A DNA stretch of 64,000 bases from Rhizobium mesoamericanum STM3625 (GCF_000312665.1 NZ_HF536772.1:33032-97031); one strand, 5' to 3'. Shown: positions 6,922 to 16,020, counted from the stretch's first letter. Numbers and translations: made by a program. The notes: generated from the sequence alone by a model not told the origin.

Positions 6922-8334
6922 TGTACAATTCCCAAATTGAAATCAGAGCCGCGCCAAGCGGCCAGGGCCAACTTCACTCGGGGAACCAAATTGACCTTCA
7001 ATCGATTCACCGCCATCGCGAGCGGTCACAAGCTTTACACGTCTTCCAAAACTCTGAAGGCATGGGGCGCTGGCGGCCCGCGTGCCTTGATGGCAGCCAA
7101 TGACAACTACGAGACGCGCGGCAAGCCCGTCACATGGCCAGCAGTGGCTGGCGACTGGACAACGGCTCTGCCGGCTGCAACGGCGACCGCAGCAGAGCGC
7201 GAGCCGCAGCAGCCTAAACAGCACTGGCTCGATGGCCGGCTTTGCCGATTTCCTAAGACTATTACCGGCGGCAAGTGGGGGCGTCCCGTTGGTGCGCCTC
7301 CAGCGAACGACAACACCCCTCGCCGCAATGTCGTCCGCCTGCCAAACGACGGCCCGACGAGCGAATGGCTCGCCGAACGCAACGCTGCCGGTTTTGCCGT
7401 CGACTATGGCCAGGAGGGCAATCGCATCGAGCGCGCGCTCGTCAAAGAAGCGTCGCCCTTGGTCGGCGCTCTGCGGCAGGTCACGGAGTTGATGCGGCCG
7501 CCGGTAATAGCAGCCAACGATAACGAGCCTGCGAATGATGATGGCGAGGCGGTGAACGCCGGCAAAGGCCATGAGAGGGCGCATAACCAGGGTAGCATCA
7601 CACCGTCGATTCCGATGCTCTTGAAGGCCTACGAAGACGGCATGGACTCAGGAGTGCGGGAAGTTCGCGATGGCTGGCATCGCATCGGCTCGACCGACGG
7701 CAAACGCAAACTCACCGGCCTTATCTTCCTCAACGGCGAACTCATCGCATACGGCGACAACAAGGGGCGCAAGCGCCGGCCCGACTACAACACCAAAATC
7801 GCCGAGGCAGTCGTCGACCAAGAGTCCGAGACTGCCAAGCATGTCGCCGCGCAGCCCGCGGAAAACCGCACCTACGTCCGACTTGCCGGCCGTGAGCGCT
7901 ACATATCGAGCCAGCGGCCAGACGCGCCAGGCTCAATCGCGCCAGCACAACGAACGGCGCGCGCAGCAGCCAACGACAACGAGCTTCAGGCCGCGATTGC
8001 CAACACGCCAGTGATGCCGCCAGTCAAGAAACTGCCCGACGGCGTGGCCGCTGAATATGGACGGCTTGCCGGCGTTGCTGAAGCCAAAGGCGTCGGCGAG
8101 GGCAAATCATCGGCGCCGATGCATGACGCACTTTCAGAGCTCGAGCGGCAGGAGGAGCTTGCCGCGGCTGGTTTCCACGCCGAAGACTTGGTGGTTGTCG
8201 AATCCATCATGTCGGATGCGAGTTTCCGCACCATCGGACTGCAGCACGGCTATGCAGAATCGTCCGCACATCGGATGGGCCGTAAAGTCGTCGAAGGCGT
8301 GCTGACGCGCATTTCAGAAAAAATTGCCGCTTAG
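6913..8334 (+). CDS. Element protein with four ANDN motifs and C-terminal HTH-like region
   Basis: An ORF of about 473 residues from ATG 6913. The start is uncertain: GTG 6835 and ATG 7090 are also in frame, and a candidate operator overlaps 6913. The protein is Ala/Pro-rich and largely disordered-looking, with ANDN at four places (near 7095, 7301, 7511, 7970) and a PANDD. Two denser regions stand out: residues about 240-300 (GVREVRDGWHRIGSTDGKRKLTG) and the last 60, where LVVVESIMSDASFRTIGLQHGYAESSAHRMGRKV resembles a sigma region 4-type helix-turn-helix. It may be a transcription regulator for the downstream head genes. No family recognised. Confidence 0.55.
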   Translation: MYSCTIPKLKSEPRQAARANFTRGTKLTFNRFTAIASGHKLYTSSKTLKAWGAGGPRALMAANDNYETRGKPVTWPAVAGDWTTALPAATATAAEREPQQPKQHWLDGRLCRFPKTITGGKWGRPVGAPPANDNTPRRNVVRLPNDGPTSEWLAERNAAGFAVDYGQEGNRIERALVKEASPLVGALRQVTELMRPPVIAANDNEPANDDGEAVNAGKGHERAHNQGSITPSIPMLLKAYEDGMDSGVREVRDGWHRIGSTDGKRKLTGLIFLNGELIAYGDNKGRKRRPDYNTKIAEAVVDQESETAKHVAAQPAENRTYVRLAGRERYISSQRPDAPGSIAPAQRTARAAANDNELQAAIANTPVMPPVKKLPDGVAAEYGRLAGVAEAKGVGEGKSSAPMHDALSELERQEELAAAGFHAEDLVVVESIMSDASFRTIGLQHGYAESSAHRMGRKVVEGVLTRISEKIAA

Positions 8335-8354
8335 TACCACTTCGCGTGGAATTG

Positions 8355-8376
8355 AACCCTCTTGTATATGAGGGTT
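8355..8376 (+). terminator. Hairpin downstream of the HTH-like protein gene
   Basis: AACCCTC (8355-8361), an 8-base loop and GAGGGTT (8370-8376) form a 7-bp perfect stem 20 bp after the stop. The following sequence is CTTCC, only weakly T-rich. A second GC-rich hairpin (GCCGCT-CCTA-AGCGGC) with a run of seven T lies near 8515-8552, just before the next gene. Confidence 0.4.
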
Positions 8377-8591
8377 CTTCCCCGAGCCCAGATTGGCGCG
8401 CGCCGCTTGTTATACAGGTGGCGCTCGCCTCTCTTTTTGTCTCTGACCACGGATGTACTGGCAGCGGCAAAATCCATCCCGGCGCTTCGGGTTCGCCGGT
8501 TGATCCCCCACCTGCGCCGCTCCTAAGCGGCTGCGGGTCGGGCGGTTTTTTTATGTCCAATCGAAATTCTTTCACTGGAAAGGAGGGCCGC

Positions 8592-9032
8592 ATGGCCTGG
8601 GAAACTCGTGACCTCACGGTCGCCGAGGCCGCCAACATGAGCGGCCTTCACCGCGCAACGCTTGACGTCATCATTCATCGCGCTCGTCATCTGGATGTGC
8701 TCTTCTCGGAACGGCGTAAACATCGACGCTGGTTCAGCCCAAAAGACATCGCGGTGCTTCGCGTCGCCTACGATCTTGAGCGCGCCGGCCGAGACTGGGC
8801 CACGGCACTTGCTCAGAGCTACGAGCATCTGAGCCAAACACCGCCGCACGATGCGCTGCTTATCGTGCCCGTCATGAGCGTTTCGGCACGCTCTGGCCGC
8901 GTCGTCACCGGTCTTAAAGACATCACACCCACCGCAAGCTTCATCACGTTGCCTATCGGCAAGATTGCCGCGGAGATCCAAGCACGGTGCAAACAACTTC
9001 AGGAGGCGCCAAGTGTGGCCGTTCAAAACTAA
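8592..9032 (+). CDS. MerR/HTH-like element protein ahead of the head operon
   Basis: A 146-residue protein, start ATG 8592 chosen for the AAGGAGGG site at 8579-8586. The N-terminal 70 residues (LTVAEAANMSGLHRATLDVIIHRAR, then RRWFSPKDIAVLRVAYDL) match the winged-helix pattern of MerR or excisionase-type DNA-binding domains. The C-terminal half is a separate small domain. It overlaps the portal gene by 20 bp and opens the morphogenesis operon. A regulator of the head genes is my preferred reading; a small packaging-associated protein is the alternative. Confidence 0.6.
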   Translation: MAWETRDLTVAEAANMSGLHRATLDVIIHRARHLDVLFSERRKHRRWFSPKDIAVLRVAYDLERAGRDWATALAQSYEHLSQTPPHDALLIVPVMSVSARSGRVVTGLKDITPTASFITLPIGKIAAEIQARCKQLQEAPSVAVQN

Positions 9033-10227
9033 AGCCGCCCCAGCAGCGGCGCCCATCGAAACCAAAGCCAGCGGCACCAGCGTGCCCGAAGATTGGCTGA
9101 CTGAGCTCTTCACCGGCTCGGTTGTTGGTTCGCCGGCGGTAAGCGCTGCAACGGCGCTGACGGTGCCGGCCGTGTCTGCCGCAGTTCGCACCATCAGCGA
9201 GGCAGCCGCCACGCTCCAAGTCATCGTCGAGCGCAAAGACGGCGAGAACTGGGTGCAGGACAATGACCATCCTGCAGCCGCGCTGCTCCGCGGCGACGTG
9301 AACGACTGGACATCGGGCTTTGAGCTCGTCCGCGATCTCGTGTCGGAAGCGCTGACGAAGGATGCTGGCGGCCTGGCGTGGGTGAACCGCGTCGGCGGAA
9401 AGCCGATGGAGATCGTTCATTACGATAGCGGTTGCATCACCGTGCAGACGGCCGAAACCGGAGAACCAACTTACCGGCTCAACGGCAACCTGCTCAACCC
9501 CGCTGACGTCATCCACCTTCGCGGCCCCTTCTCTCGCTGCCCGCTCACCTTGGCGCGAGAAGCCATCGGCGCCGCGATGTCGATGGAAATGCACGCCTCT
9601 CGCACATTCGCCAACGGTGCCAAGCCAGGCGGCGTGCTGTCGATCGAGGGCAAGCTGACTGCTGAAACCGCAACTAGGATCGGCACTGCATGGAAGGCAG
9701 CGCACGGCGGCACGAAGACTGGCGGCGTGGCAGTTCTCGATAACAATGGCAAGTATATTCCTGTGTCTTTGACGAGCACGGATGCGCAGTTCATCGAGAA
9801 TCGTCGATTCCAAGTGGAAGAAATCGCAAGAGCATTCAACATCAGCGTGACGTTGCTTGGCGATCTGACACGCGCGACATGGTCTAACCTTGAAAGCAAG
9901 AACCGCGAGTTTCTTGTTTACACGCTGGAACCATGGCTGCAGGCGCTTGAAGGTGCTTTGCGGCGCGCACTGTTCATGCCGGAAGAGCGGCGAGAATGGC
10001 GCATCCGGTTTGAACGTGACGACCTCACGCGTGCTTCGATCGGCGATCGGGCCACCGCTTACTCTTCGTTGATTGCGTCGCGCGTCATCAATCCGAACAC
10101 GGCACGTCATTGGGAAGGGCTTCCGCCATACACCGACGGCGAGACCTATGCCAACCCGGCAATCACGCCTGGAGCGGCTGCGAACGACAACAAACCTAAA
10201 CCAAAACCAAAGGAGGCCGCCGCGTGA
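9013..10227 (+). CDS. Phage portal protein, HK97 family
   Basis: A 404-residue portal protein, the dodecameric ring at the capsid vertex through which DNA is packaged. Recognised from the HK97-type pattern: ALTVPAVSAAVRTISEAAATLQ near the N-terminus, HPAAALL, the DVIHLRG segment, GGVLSI, and the C-terminal core ARAFNISVTLLGD with NREFLVYTLEPWL. The start is GTG 9013, decided by AGGAGG at 9000-9006. The C-terminus carries AAANDN followed by a lysine/proline tail. It is followed by the protease with a GTGA overlap, the usual portal-protease-capsid order. Confidence 0.93.
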   Translation: MWPFKTKAAPAAAPIETKASGTSVPEDWLTELFTGSVVGSPAVSAATALTVPAVSAAVRTISEAAATLQVIVERKDGENWVQDNDHPAAALLRGDVNDWTSGFELVRDLVSEALTKDAGGLAWVNRVGGKPMEIVHYDSGCITVQTAETGEPTYRLNGNLLNPADVIHLRGPFSRCPLTLAREAIGAAMSMEMHASRTFANGAKPGGVLSIEGKLTAETATRIGTAWKAAHGGTKTGGVAVLDNNGKYIPVSLTSTDAQFIENRRFQVEEIARAFNISVTLLGDLTRATWSNLESKNREFLVYTLEPWLQALEGALRRALFMPEERREWRIRFERDDLTRASIGDRATAYSSLIASRVINPNTARHWEGLPPYTDGETYANPAITPGAAANDNKPKPKPKEAAA

Positions 10228-10766
10228 GCGTCGCCACCGTCCACGGTTCGATCTTCGAGATCGATACGAAGGCTGTCAGTGATGACGGCCTTTTTCATGG
10301 GTACGCATCCGCATGGGGCGTCCTCGATAGCCACAGGGACATCGTCACCAAAGGCGCCTTCAACAAGAGCCTTGCCGCACGACCGGCAGCGAAGGTGAAG
10401 ATGCTTCGCGGTCACGACCAGTCCGAGCCTATCGGCATCTGGGATTCCCTTGTCGAAGACGAGCGCGGACTCAAGGCTACGGGCCGCCTAATCCTCGACA
10501 CCGCCAAGGGACGCGAGACGCATGCGCTGATGAAAGCCGGCGCTCTCGATGGCCTCTCGATCGGATTCCGAACGGTCAAGGACCGAATGGACCGGACCAA
10601 AGGTGCGCGGGTCCTCGAGGAAATCGACCTCTGGGAAATCAGTGTGGTCACCTTTCCAAGCAACCCCCAGTCGACCGTTACGGCGGTCAAAACTTCGGCC
10701 AGCGACATGTCACTTCGCGAACTGGTTGAAGCCATCAACGGCGCTCGCGCCACCATCAGAAAGTAG
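10224..10766 (+). CDS. HK97-family prohead protease
   Basis: A 180-residue serine protease that matures the prohead by trimming capsid N-termini. Family landmarks: FHGYASAWGVLDSHRDIVTKGAF, the catalytic His in RGHDQSEPIGIW (about residue 69) and Ser in LDGLSIGFR (about residue 110). Start GTG 10224 overlaps the portal stop, and the capsid gene starts 8 bp after its stop. Confidence 0.93.
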   Translation: MSVATVHGSIFEIDTKAVSDDGLFHGYASAWGVLDSHRDIVTKGAFNKSLAARPAAKVKMLRGHDQSEPIGIWDSLVEDERGLKATGRLILDTAKGRETHALMKAGALDGLSIGFRTVKDRMDRTKGARVLEEIDLWEISVVTFPSNPQSTVTAVKTSASDMSLRELVEAINGARATIRK

Positions 10767-10774
10767 GATCCTAT

Positions 10775-11929
10775 ATGACCAATCTCGCATTCAAGCTTGA
10801 AACGAAGTCCGCTTCCGACGTTGACCCGATTGAGGAAGTCAAGTCTGCACTCGACGGCCTCGCCAACGACGTGAAGACCAAGCTGGCCGCAAACGACAAC
10901 ATCGCCGATCGCCTCGCCAAGCTCGAAGCCAAGGCAAACCGCCCCGCTGGCGGCGCTGCAAACGACAACAACGAGAACATCGAAGCGAAGGCGCTCAACA
11001 CCTTCCTGCGCAGCGGCGCTGCCGCACTCGATGCTGACGAGCGCAAGACGCTCAATATCGGCACGCCTTCGGCCGGCGGTTACGCTACGGCGCCGGAATA
11101 CAGCACGACCATCGTCGAGAAGCTGACGCAGTTCTCGCCCATGCGTTCGGTCGCTGCCGTCATGTCAATCGGCACGTCGAAGGTCTACATTCCGAAGGAA
11201 GCCACGCACCTCGCTGGCGGATGGGTTACCGAGACCGGCGCTCGCCCCTCGTCTGAGCCGACCTTCGATCAGGTCGAAATCAACGCTTACGAGCATGCGG
11301 TTATCGTTCCGGTTTCGCTGCAGCTCATCGAAGACTCCTTCGTCGATCTCCAGGCATACATCGCCGGCATGATTGCCAAGCAGTTCGGCAAGGCCGAGGC
11401 CACCGCTTTCGTTACCGGCGACGGCAACGGCAAGCCGCTTGGCTTCCTCGACTCGACCCTTCTGGCTGGCTATCAGACCGTCACCGCGGCACAGGCTGGC
11501 ACCAACCTCGTGGAAAAGCTTATCGAGCTCCACTACAGCCTGCCGACCGCCTATGCGCAGAACGCATCGTGGGCGATGAACCGGAAGACGATGGGCGTTA
11601 TCCGCGCTGCACTCGACACCTCGTCGAAGGGCACTCTGTGGAGCGACAGCCTCGCCAACGGCACGCCTGCGACCCTGATGGGCCGTCCGATCGCTGAAAT
11701 GCCGGATATGGCAGACTTCGCGCCGGCCGTTGCTGCCGATACCTATCCGGTTGCCTTCGGTGACTTCTCGTCTGGCTACCAGATCGTTGACCGTGTTGGC
11801 GTGCAGATCATGCGCGACGACTACACCGGCGCCGACAACGGCATCGTGAAGATCCGCGCGCGTCGCCGCGTCGGTGGCAAGCTCGTGAACGCGGAAGCGA
11901 TCGCGCTGCTCAAGTCCGACACGCCGTAA
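10775..11929 (+). CDS. HK97-family major capsid protein
   Basis: A 384-residue capsid protein. Residues about 1-100 form a charged, helical delta-like scaffold domain that the protease would remove; it contains two ANDN motifs. The mature fold begins near LNIGTPSAGGYATAPEYSTTIVEKL, followed by family segments (VYIPKEATHLAGGWVTETGARP, VPVSLQLIEDS, TAFVTGDGNGKPLGFL, and a C-terminal VGVQIMRDDYT). The length is normal. It stands directly after the protease, and a GC-rich hairpin follows. Confidence 0.95.
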   Translation: MTNLAFKLETKSASDVDPIEEVKSALDGLANDVKTKLAANDNIADRLAKLEAKANRPAGGAANDNNENIEAKALNTFLRSGAAALDADERKTLNIGTPSAGGYATAPEYSTTIVEKLTQFSPMRSVAAVMSIGTSKVYIPKEATHLAGGWVTETGARPSSEPTFDQVEINAYEHAVIVPVSLQLIEDSFVDLQAYIAGMIAKQFGKAEATAFVTGDGNGKPLGFLDSTLLAGYQTVTAAQAGTNLVEKLIELHYSLPTAYAQNASWAMNRKTMGVIRAALDTSSKGTLWSDSLANGTPATLMGRPIAEMPDMADFAPAVAADTYPVAFGDFSSGYQIVDRVGVQIMRDDYTGADNGIVKIRARRRVGGKLVNAEAIALLKSDTP

Positions 11930-11936
11930 TCTGGAA

Positions 11937-11957
11937 GGGGCGCCTTAGGGGCGCCCC
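11937..11957 (+). terminator. Strong hairpin after the capsid gene
   Basis: GGGGCGCC (11937-11944), loop TTAGG and GGCGCCCC (11950-11957) form an 8-bp GC stem 8 bp past the capsid stop, followed by only GTT. It probably attenuates or protects the abundant capsid message and separates it from the HNH and connector genes. Confidence 0.5.
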
Positions 11958-11964
11958 GTTCACC

Positions 11965-12303
11965 ATGCCCCGGAAAACACCCCGTATTTGCACTTGTGGT
12001 CGCGTCGTGCCTGCTGGCCAGCAATGCGTCTGCGCAAGAGCCAGGAAGGCCGCCAGTGATGCGGCTAGGCCAACGGCTGCGTCCCGCGGCTACGACGCCG
12101 AATGGCGAGCGGCACGCGCTAAGCACCTGGCTCGGTTCTCTGATTGTGTCGAATGCGGCGAGCGCGCGACACTGGTCGACCACGTCGAGAGCATCCGTAA
12201 GGCGCCACATCGGCGCCTGGACCCCACAAACTTCGCCAGCATGTGCGCCACCTGTCACGGCCGTAAGACTGCGGCTGTCGACGGCTCTTTCGGGCGAAAG
12301 TAA
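11965..12303 (+). CDS. HNH endonuclease
   Basis: A 112-residue HNH nuclease with zinc-ribbon cysteines: CxC near the N-terminus, CVECG (about residue 63), LVDHVESIRKAPHR (catalytic His) and MCATCHGRKT (second CxxC and His). In many HK97-type packaging modules an HNH protein works with the terminase. Here it sits after the capsid gene. No good ribosome-binding site precedes the ATG. Confidence 0.85.
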   Translation: MPRKTPRICTCGRVVPAGQQCVCARARKAASDAARPTAASRGYDAEWRAARAKHLARFSDCVECGERATLVDHVESIRKAPHRRLDPTNFASMCATCHGRKTAAVDGSFGRK

Positions 12304-12336
12304 TCAACCAACAAGAGGAGAGAAAAGCGATGAGAG

Positions 12337-12534
12337 ATGAATACGATTCCAGTTCAAGAATTCGAAGCGGAGTACCGCGTGAAGTACAGCGGCGGGAAGG
12401 TCGAGTGGTTTCCTTGCCGTGTCGTCGGAGTACATGTCCCCGATGCTTGGAGCCAAGGGAATTTCGTCATCCTAACCGAGGATGAAGACGGTGTTTCCTA
12501 CGTCGGAACAGCAGATGCAATCATCAGAAGTTGA
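12337..12534 (+). CDS. Small hypothetical element protein
   Basis: A 65-residue strand-rich protein (FEAEYRVKYSGGKVEWFPCRVVGVH, then VILTEDEDGVSYVGT). It looks like a small beta-barrel or SH3-like fold. The ATG at 12337 follows a GAGGAGAG purine run at 12315-12322; another ATG at 12330 opens a different, less protein-like frame. Function unknown; it lies between the HNH and connector genes. Confidence 0.5.
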   Translation: MNTIPVQEFEAEYRVKYSGGKVEWFPCRVVGVHVPDAWSQGNFVILTEDEDGVSYVGTADAIIRS

Positions 12535-12558
12535 GATTACACCTGAAAGGAACCATTA

Positions 12559-12843
12559 ATGGATTTGATTACGCTCGCGCAGTTCAAAGCGCATGCCCGT
12601 ATCGACGGCACGGATGAAGATGCCGCCGCGCAAGTCAAGGTGGACGCTGCGAATAGCTACGTCACGAGCTTCCTTGGAACTCTTCCCGTCGATTACGTGG
12701 CCCCCGACGAGCTCGTACAGGCGACGCTAATGGTTGCTTCTACGTTTTGGGAGCACAGAGAGAACACCTTCGCCGGTAGCATCGCCGAGATCCCGCTCGA
12801 CGCGGCGGAGATCATCGCTAACCACCGCGAGTGGTCCTTCTGA
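12559..12843 (+). CDS. Head-tail connector protein (gp6-like)
   Basis: A 94-residue all-helical protein matching the phage gp6-like connector pattern: LAQFKAHARIDGTDEDA at the N-terminus, a helix with WEHRENTFAG, then an end helix. It forms the adaptor ring below the portal. A ribosome site (GAAAGGA) precedes the ATG. Its stop overlaps the next start (TGATG). In a tail-less element this ring would set the interface to a borrowed tail. Confidence 0.85.
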   Translation: MDLITLAQFKAHARIDGTDEDAAAQVKVDAANSYVTSFLGTLPVDYVAPDELVQATLMVASTFWEHRENTFAGSIAEIPLDAAEIIANHREWSF

Positions 12844-13187
12844 TGGCCGCGACCGCAGGGGAACTCCGGCACAAAATCGACCTGCAGGTCCGGAGCCTCG
12901 TTGACGATGGTTATGGCAATGAAATTGCCGGCCCGTTCGAAACGCAAGCCACGGTGCGCGCCAAGTTCCACTTCCTTCGCGGCGGCGAAGAGGTCTTTGC
13001 GGGCCGTCTAGCCGGCAAGCAACCCGCCATCATCACGGTTCGGCAGAACGCTGCAACCCGCGCACTGACGCCCTCTTGGCGCATCGTCACAAGTGACGGC
13101 GCAGAGTGGAACATCCGCTCGATTGCCGACCCTGACGGCCGCCGCGCCTGGCTCGAAATCCTCGCCGAAAAGGGCGTCGCGACTTAA
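12843..13187 (+). CDS. Phage head closure / head-tail adaptor protein
   Basis: A 114-residue protein with the head-tail adaptor signature: AGELRHKIDLQVRSLVDDGYGNE, ATVRAKFHFLRGGEEVFAGR, then TVRQ and WRIVTSDGAEWNIRSIADPDGRRAWLEI. The family forms the stopper below the connector. Start ATG 12843 overlaps the preceding stop. After this point a normal siphophage would encode a tail terminator and tube; here the next genes are an unknown protein and terminase. Confidence 0.88.
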   Translation: MAATAGELRHKIDLQVRSLVDDGYGNEIAGPFETQATVRAKFHFLRGGEEVFAGRLAGKQPAIITVRQNAATRALTPSWRIVTSDGAEWNIRSIADPDGRRAWLEILAEKGVAT

Positions 13188-13227
13188 CGCGCGCCCTTCC
13201 ACAGACCAAATCATAGGAAAGAAAACG

Positions 13228-13644
13228 ATGAAGATTGAACTGCTCGGAATCAACATTCAGAGGAATCCGGACTGGGACCGTTCGTTCACGATCATGGGTT
13301 TCGGCGACGTCACCATTCCCGATCTCGAAATCACATTGCGCGGCTGCGCACTGGCTCGAAAGAACGGCCAAGTGCACGCGTTGCCGCCGAAAGTTGCCGG
13401 CGCGCACCCCGGCGACCTGGGCGCCATTCAGTGGAAGAGCACAGGAGCGTTCGCGCGTCAGGTCTGCGAAATCATCCTCGACGGATACGAGCGGATGGGC
13501 GGAGAGATGCCACCGGAGCCAACGCAGGCACAGCAGAACGGTATCAACGCTGCTCGTCGATATGCGGCGAAGCTGGCAAGCGAAGATGACGGCCAGGACG
13601 ACGACGCAGGCTTGCGTCGCCACCTTGGAGCGGAGGCCGCTTAG
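13228..13644 (+). CDS. Hypothetical element protein between head closure and TerS
   Basis: A 138-residue protein, start ATG 13228 after AGGAAAG. It has a strand-rich N-terminal half (VTIPDLEITLRGCALARKNG) and a helical, acidic C-terminus. The N-terminal part is faintly like the small protein at 3671. No family recognised. It occupies the place where a tail gene would be expected. Its stop overlaps the TerS GTG (TAGTG), so it belongs to the packaging operon. Confidence 0.55.
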   Translation: MKIELLGINIQRNPDWDRSFTIMGFGDVTIPDLEITLRGCALARKNGQVHALPPKVAGAHPGDLGAIQWKSTGAFARQVCEIILDGYERMGGEMPPEPTQAQQNGINAARRYAAKLASEDDGQDDDAGLRRHLGAEAA

Positions 13645-14063
13645 TGTCGCACCATACTCGTGGTCGCAAGGCCGACCCCAAGCCGGCAGATAATGCCATT
13701 CGAAAAGTACCGAAGTCGCCTGCATATTTCAGCGATGCGGCAAAGGCGGAATGGAAGCGGATCATGCCGATCCTCGTCGAGCGGCGCGTTCTGTCACCCG
13801 CAGATCTGCACGCTGCAGAACGGTTCTGCGATGCGGCCGGCGACATTGCCGCGGCTCGCACCGCTATTGCCAGCGATGGCGCTTACATCAACGACAGGCA
13901 TGGCGAGATGAAGCGCCACCCTGCTTACGCAACGTTGCGCGAGGCGACGGCTGAATCCCGCCGATGGGCCGCAGAGCTTGGTTTGACACCTGCATCGCGC
14001 AGCAGGGTAACGGCAGAAGCGGAGACCAATGACGATGACGACGACTCGCCGCTCGCGGTCTAA
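13644..14063 (+). CDS. Terminase small subunit (P27 family)
   Basis: A 139-residue TerS that recognises element DNA for packaging. The pattern is typical of P27-type small terminases: a basic N-terminus, AYFSDAAKAEWKRIMPILVERRVLSPADLHAAERFCDAAG, then HPAYATLREATAESRRWAAELGLTPASRSRV and an acidic tail. Start GTG 13644. It overlaps TerL by 35 bp. A distinct TerS is what lets satellites package their own DNA. Confidence 0.9.
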   Translation: MSHHTRGRKADPKPADNAIRKVPKSPAYFSDAAKAEWKRIMPILVERRVLSPADLHAAERFCDAAGDIAAARTAIASDGAYINDRHGEMKRHPAYATLREATAESRRWAAELGLTPASRSRVTAEAETNDDDDDSPLAV

Positions 14064-15708
14064 GCCTGCAAACGACAATGCCGCCCTTGTGTCGAAGGCT
14101 TTTCCGAACTGGATCTATGACGGCACCCCGATCGACGATCCTTTCGGATACGGCGAGCGCGCCGTCGAATTCCTGCGCCGTCTTCGCCACCCCAAGAGCA
14201 CGTTGCCTGGTCGCCAGTTTGTGCTCGATCCGTGGCAAGAGAGGATCGTCCGCCGCATTTACGGCCCGCGCGACGAGCACGGCCGGCGAATCGTGCGAAC
14301 CGTCTTCCTTATGCTGCCGAGAGGGGCGAGGAAGACTTCGCTGAGCGCTGCCTTGTCCCTCCTGCAGACCATCGGCCCGGAGCACACACCCGCTGGCGAA
14401 TCCGTTTTTGCGGCGTCGGACAGAACGCAAGCGGGCATTGCGTTTCGCGAAGCCGCAGACATCATCCGTGCCGACAAGCGGCTCGTTGCTGCGACCAAAA
14501 TCAACGACGCATTCAACGCGCCCAAGCAGATCGTCTTGAAGCGCGACAATGCCGTGCTGAAAACCGTGTCATCCGACGGCGGCGCGCAGCACGGCGGCAC
14601 GCCTCAATTCGTTCTCGCGGATGAGGTTCATATCTGGAAGGGGCGCGACCTCTGGGAAGCTCTGCGCACTGGCTTGTCCAAGACACCGGGCTCGCTGCTG
14701 GTCATAGCTACAACGGCCGGCCGTGGGCAGCAAAACTTGAGTTTCGACACTTATGATTATGCGCGGAAGGTTGCCCGCGGTGAAATCGAGGATCCGTCTT
14801 TCCTGCCGATCATCTTCGAGCCGGCACCTGATGCCGATTGGCGAGATGAGGCCGTTTGGCACGCCGTCAATCCAGGCTTGGCGCTTGGATATCCCGACCT
14901 TGCCGGCTTGCGCGCAATGGCACGTGAGGCGGTAGAGCGGCCAGCAGAGCGGGAGGCATTCAAACAATTCCACCTGAATTGCTGGCTGGATCACTCTGCA
15001 GCGCCGTTCGTCGACATGGATGTGTACGACGAAGGCTCCGAGACGATCGACCTAGCCGAACTTGCCGGCGAGCCTTGCTGGCTTGGCTGCGATCTTTCGT
15101 CGTCTACTGACCTCTCGGTTATCTTGGCAGCCTTCCGCCGCGGTGACGACTACATCGTGGCGCCCTTCTTCTTCTGCCCTGAAGAAAACCTGCGGCAGCG
15201 CCAGGAGGCGTCAGGAGCTCCATACGTGCGTTGGGCCGCCGAAGGGCTCATCACCGCCACGCCTGGCAACGTGGTCGATTTTCGAGCCGTGGAAGCGAAG
15301 ATCCGCGATCTTTGCGACGAGTACGACGTCCAGGAGATTGCCTTCGACCCTGCACTGGCTCGCGTCATCTTGAATAACCTTCAGGACGATGGTCTGCCGG
15401 CCATCGAGTTCCGGCAAGGCGCGCTGTCGATGATGCCGGCCATAGCCGAGCTTGAGCGAGCCGTCGTGGCAAAGCGGCTCAAGCACGGCGGCCATCCAGT
15501 GTTGCGATTCTGCTTCGCCAACACCGAAGTCGAGACGAATTCGCACGGTCATAAAGTCAGGCTGAAGAAGGGCAAGAAATGGCTGTCGATCGATGGAACC
15601 GTCGCAAGCGCCATGGCGGTTTTGCGCGCGTCTCTCGGCGGCTCGGCCGAGACAGGCAGCCTTTACGATGACGACGGCTGGCAGGAAGCTCTAGCGGCGT
15701 TTAGTTGA
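14029..15708 (+). CDS. Terminase large subunit
   Basis: A 559-residue packaging motor and nuclease. The ATPase half has Walker A-like LPRGARKT (about residue 102), Walker B FVLADEVH (about 195) and the coupling segment LVIATTAG. The nuclease half shows acidic residues at LGCDLSSSTDLS, EIAFDP and SIDGTVASAMA. The N-terminus carries KPANDN (about residues 12-17). Normal length. It is the last gene of the head/packaging operon, whereas terS-terL normally come before portal. Confidence 0.93.
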   Translation: MTMTTTRRSRSKPANDNAALVSKAFPNWIYDGTPIDDPFGYGERAVEFLRRLRHPKSTLPGRQFVLDPWQERIVRRIYGPRDEHGRRIVRTVFLMLPRGARKTSLSAALSLLQTIGPEHTPAGESVFAASDRTQAGIAFREAADIIRADKRLVAATKINDAFNAPKQIVLKRDNAVLKTVSSDGGAQHGGTPQFVLADEVHIWKGRDLWEALRTGLSKTPGSLLVIATTAGRGQQNLSFDTYDYARKVARGEIEDPSFLPIIFEPAPDADWRDEAVWHAVNPGLALGYPDLAGLRAMAREAVERPAEREAFKQFHLNCWLDHSAAPFVDMDVYDEGSETIDLAELAGEPCWLGCDLSSSTDLSVILAAFRRGDDYIVAPFFFCPEENLRQRQEASGAPYVRWAAEGLITATPGNVVDFRAVEAKIRDLCDEYDVQEIAFDPALARVILNNLQDDGLPAIEFRQGALSMMPAIAELERAVVAKRLKHGGHPVLRFCFANTEVETNSHGHKVRLKKGKKWLSIDGTVASAMAVLRASLGGSAETGSLYDDDGWQEALAAFS

Positions 15709-15741
15709 ATCTTGTATGGGTTGCAAAAGTGAGAGGGTACA

Positions 15742-16020
15742 ATGAAAGATATTACTATTCGAGTGTGTTTTCGTGACGCGTCGGGCGCAATCACCGACGG
15801 CCAGCAAGACTTCGAGCTTACAGATTTCGCTGGTTTTCTCCCCGCGATTGGGGACCAAGTACTGGAGCCGGGTGTGTTGCAAGGGCTTGATCGTCACAAG
15901 CCTGAAAACAGGACAGTATGGACAGTCGTTGGGCGCGTCTTCAATCCAAAGGATTTGCCCAACTATGTCTGCTTGGTAGTTGAAACACGCACCGGATCAG
16001 AAGCGGACGCGTGGATCTAG
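15742..16020 (+). CDS. Small hypothetical protein after TerL
   Basis: A 92-residue strand-rich protein (ITIRVCFRDASGA, VWTVVGRVFNP, YVCLVVETR), start ATG 15742 after GAGAGGG. It looks like a small beta domain. It ends the rightward operon; the next genes run the other way. Function unknown. Confidence 0.5.
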   Translation: MKDITIRVCFRDASGAITDGQQDFELTDFAGFLPAIGDQVLEPGVLQGLDRHKPENRTVWTVVGRVFNPKDLPNYVCLVVETRTGSEADAWI

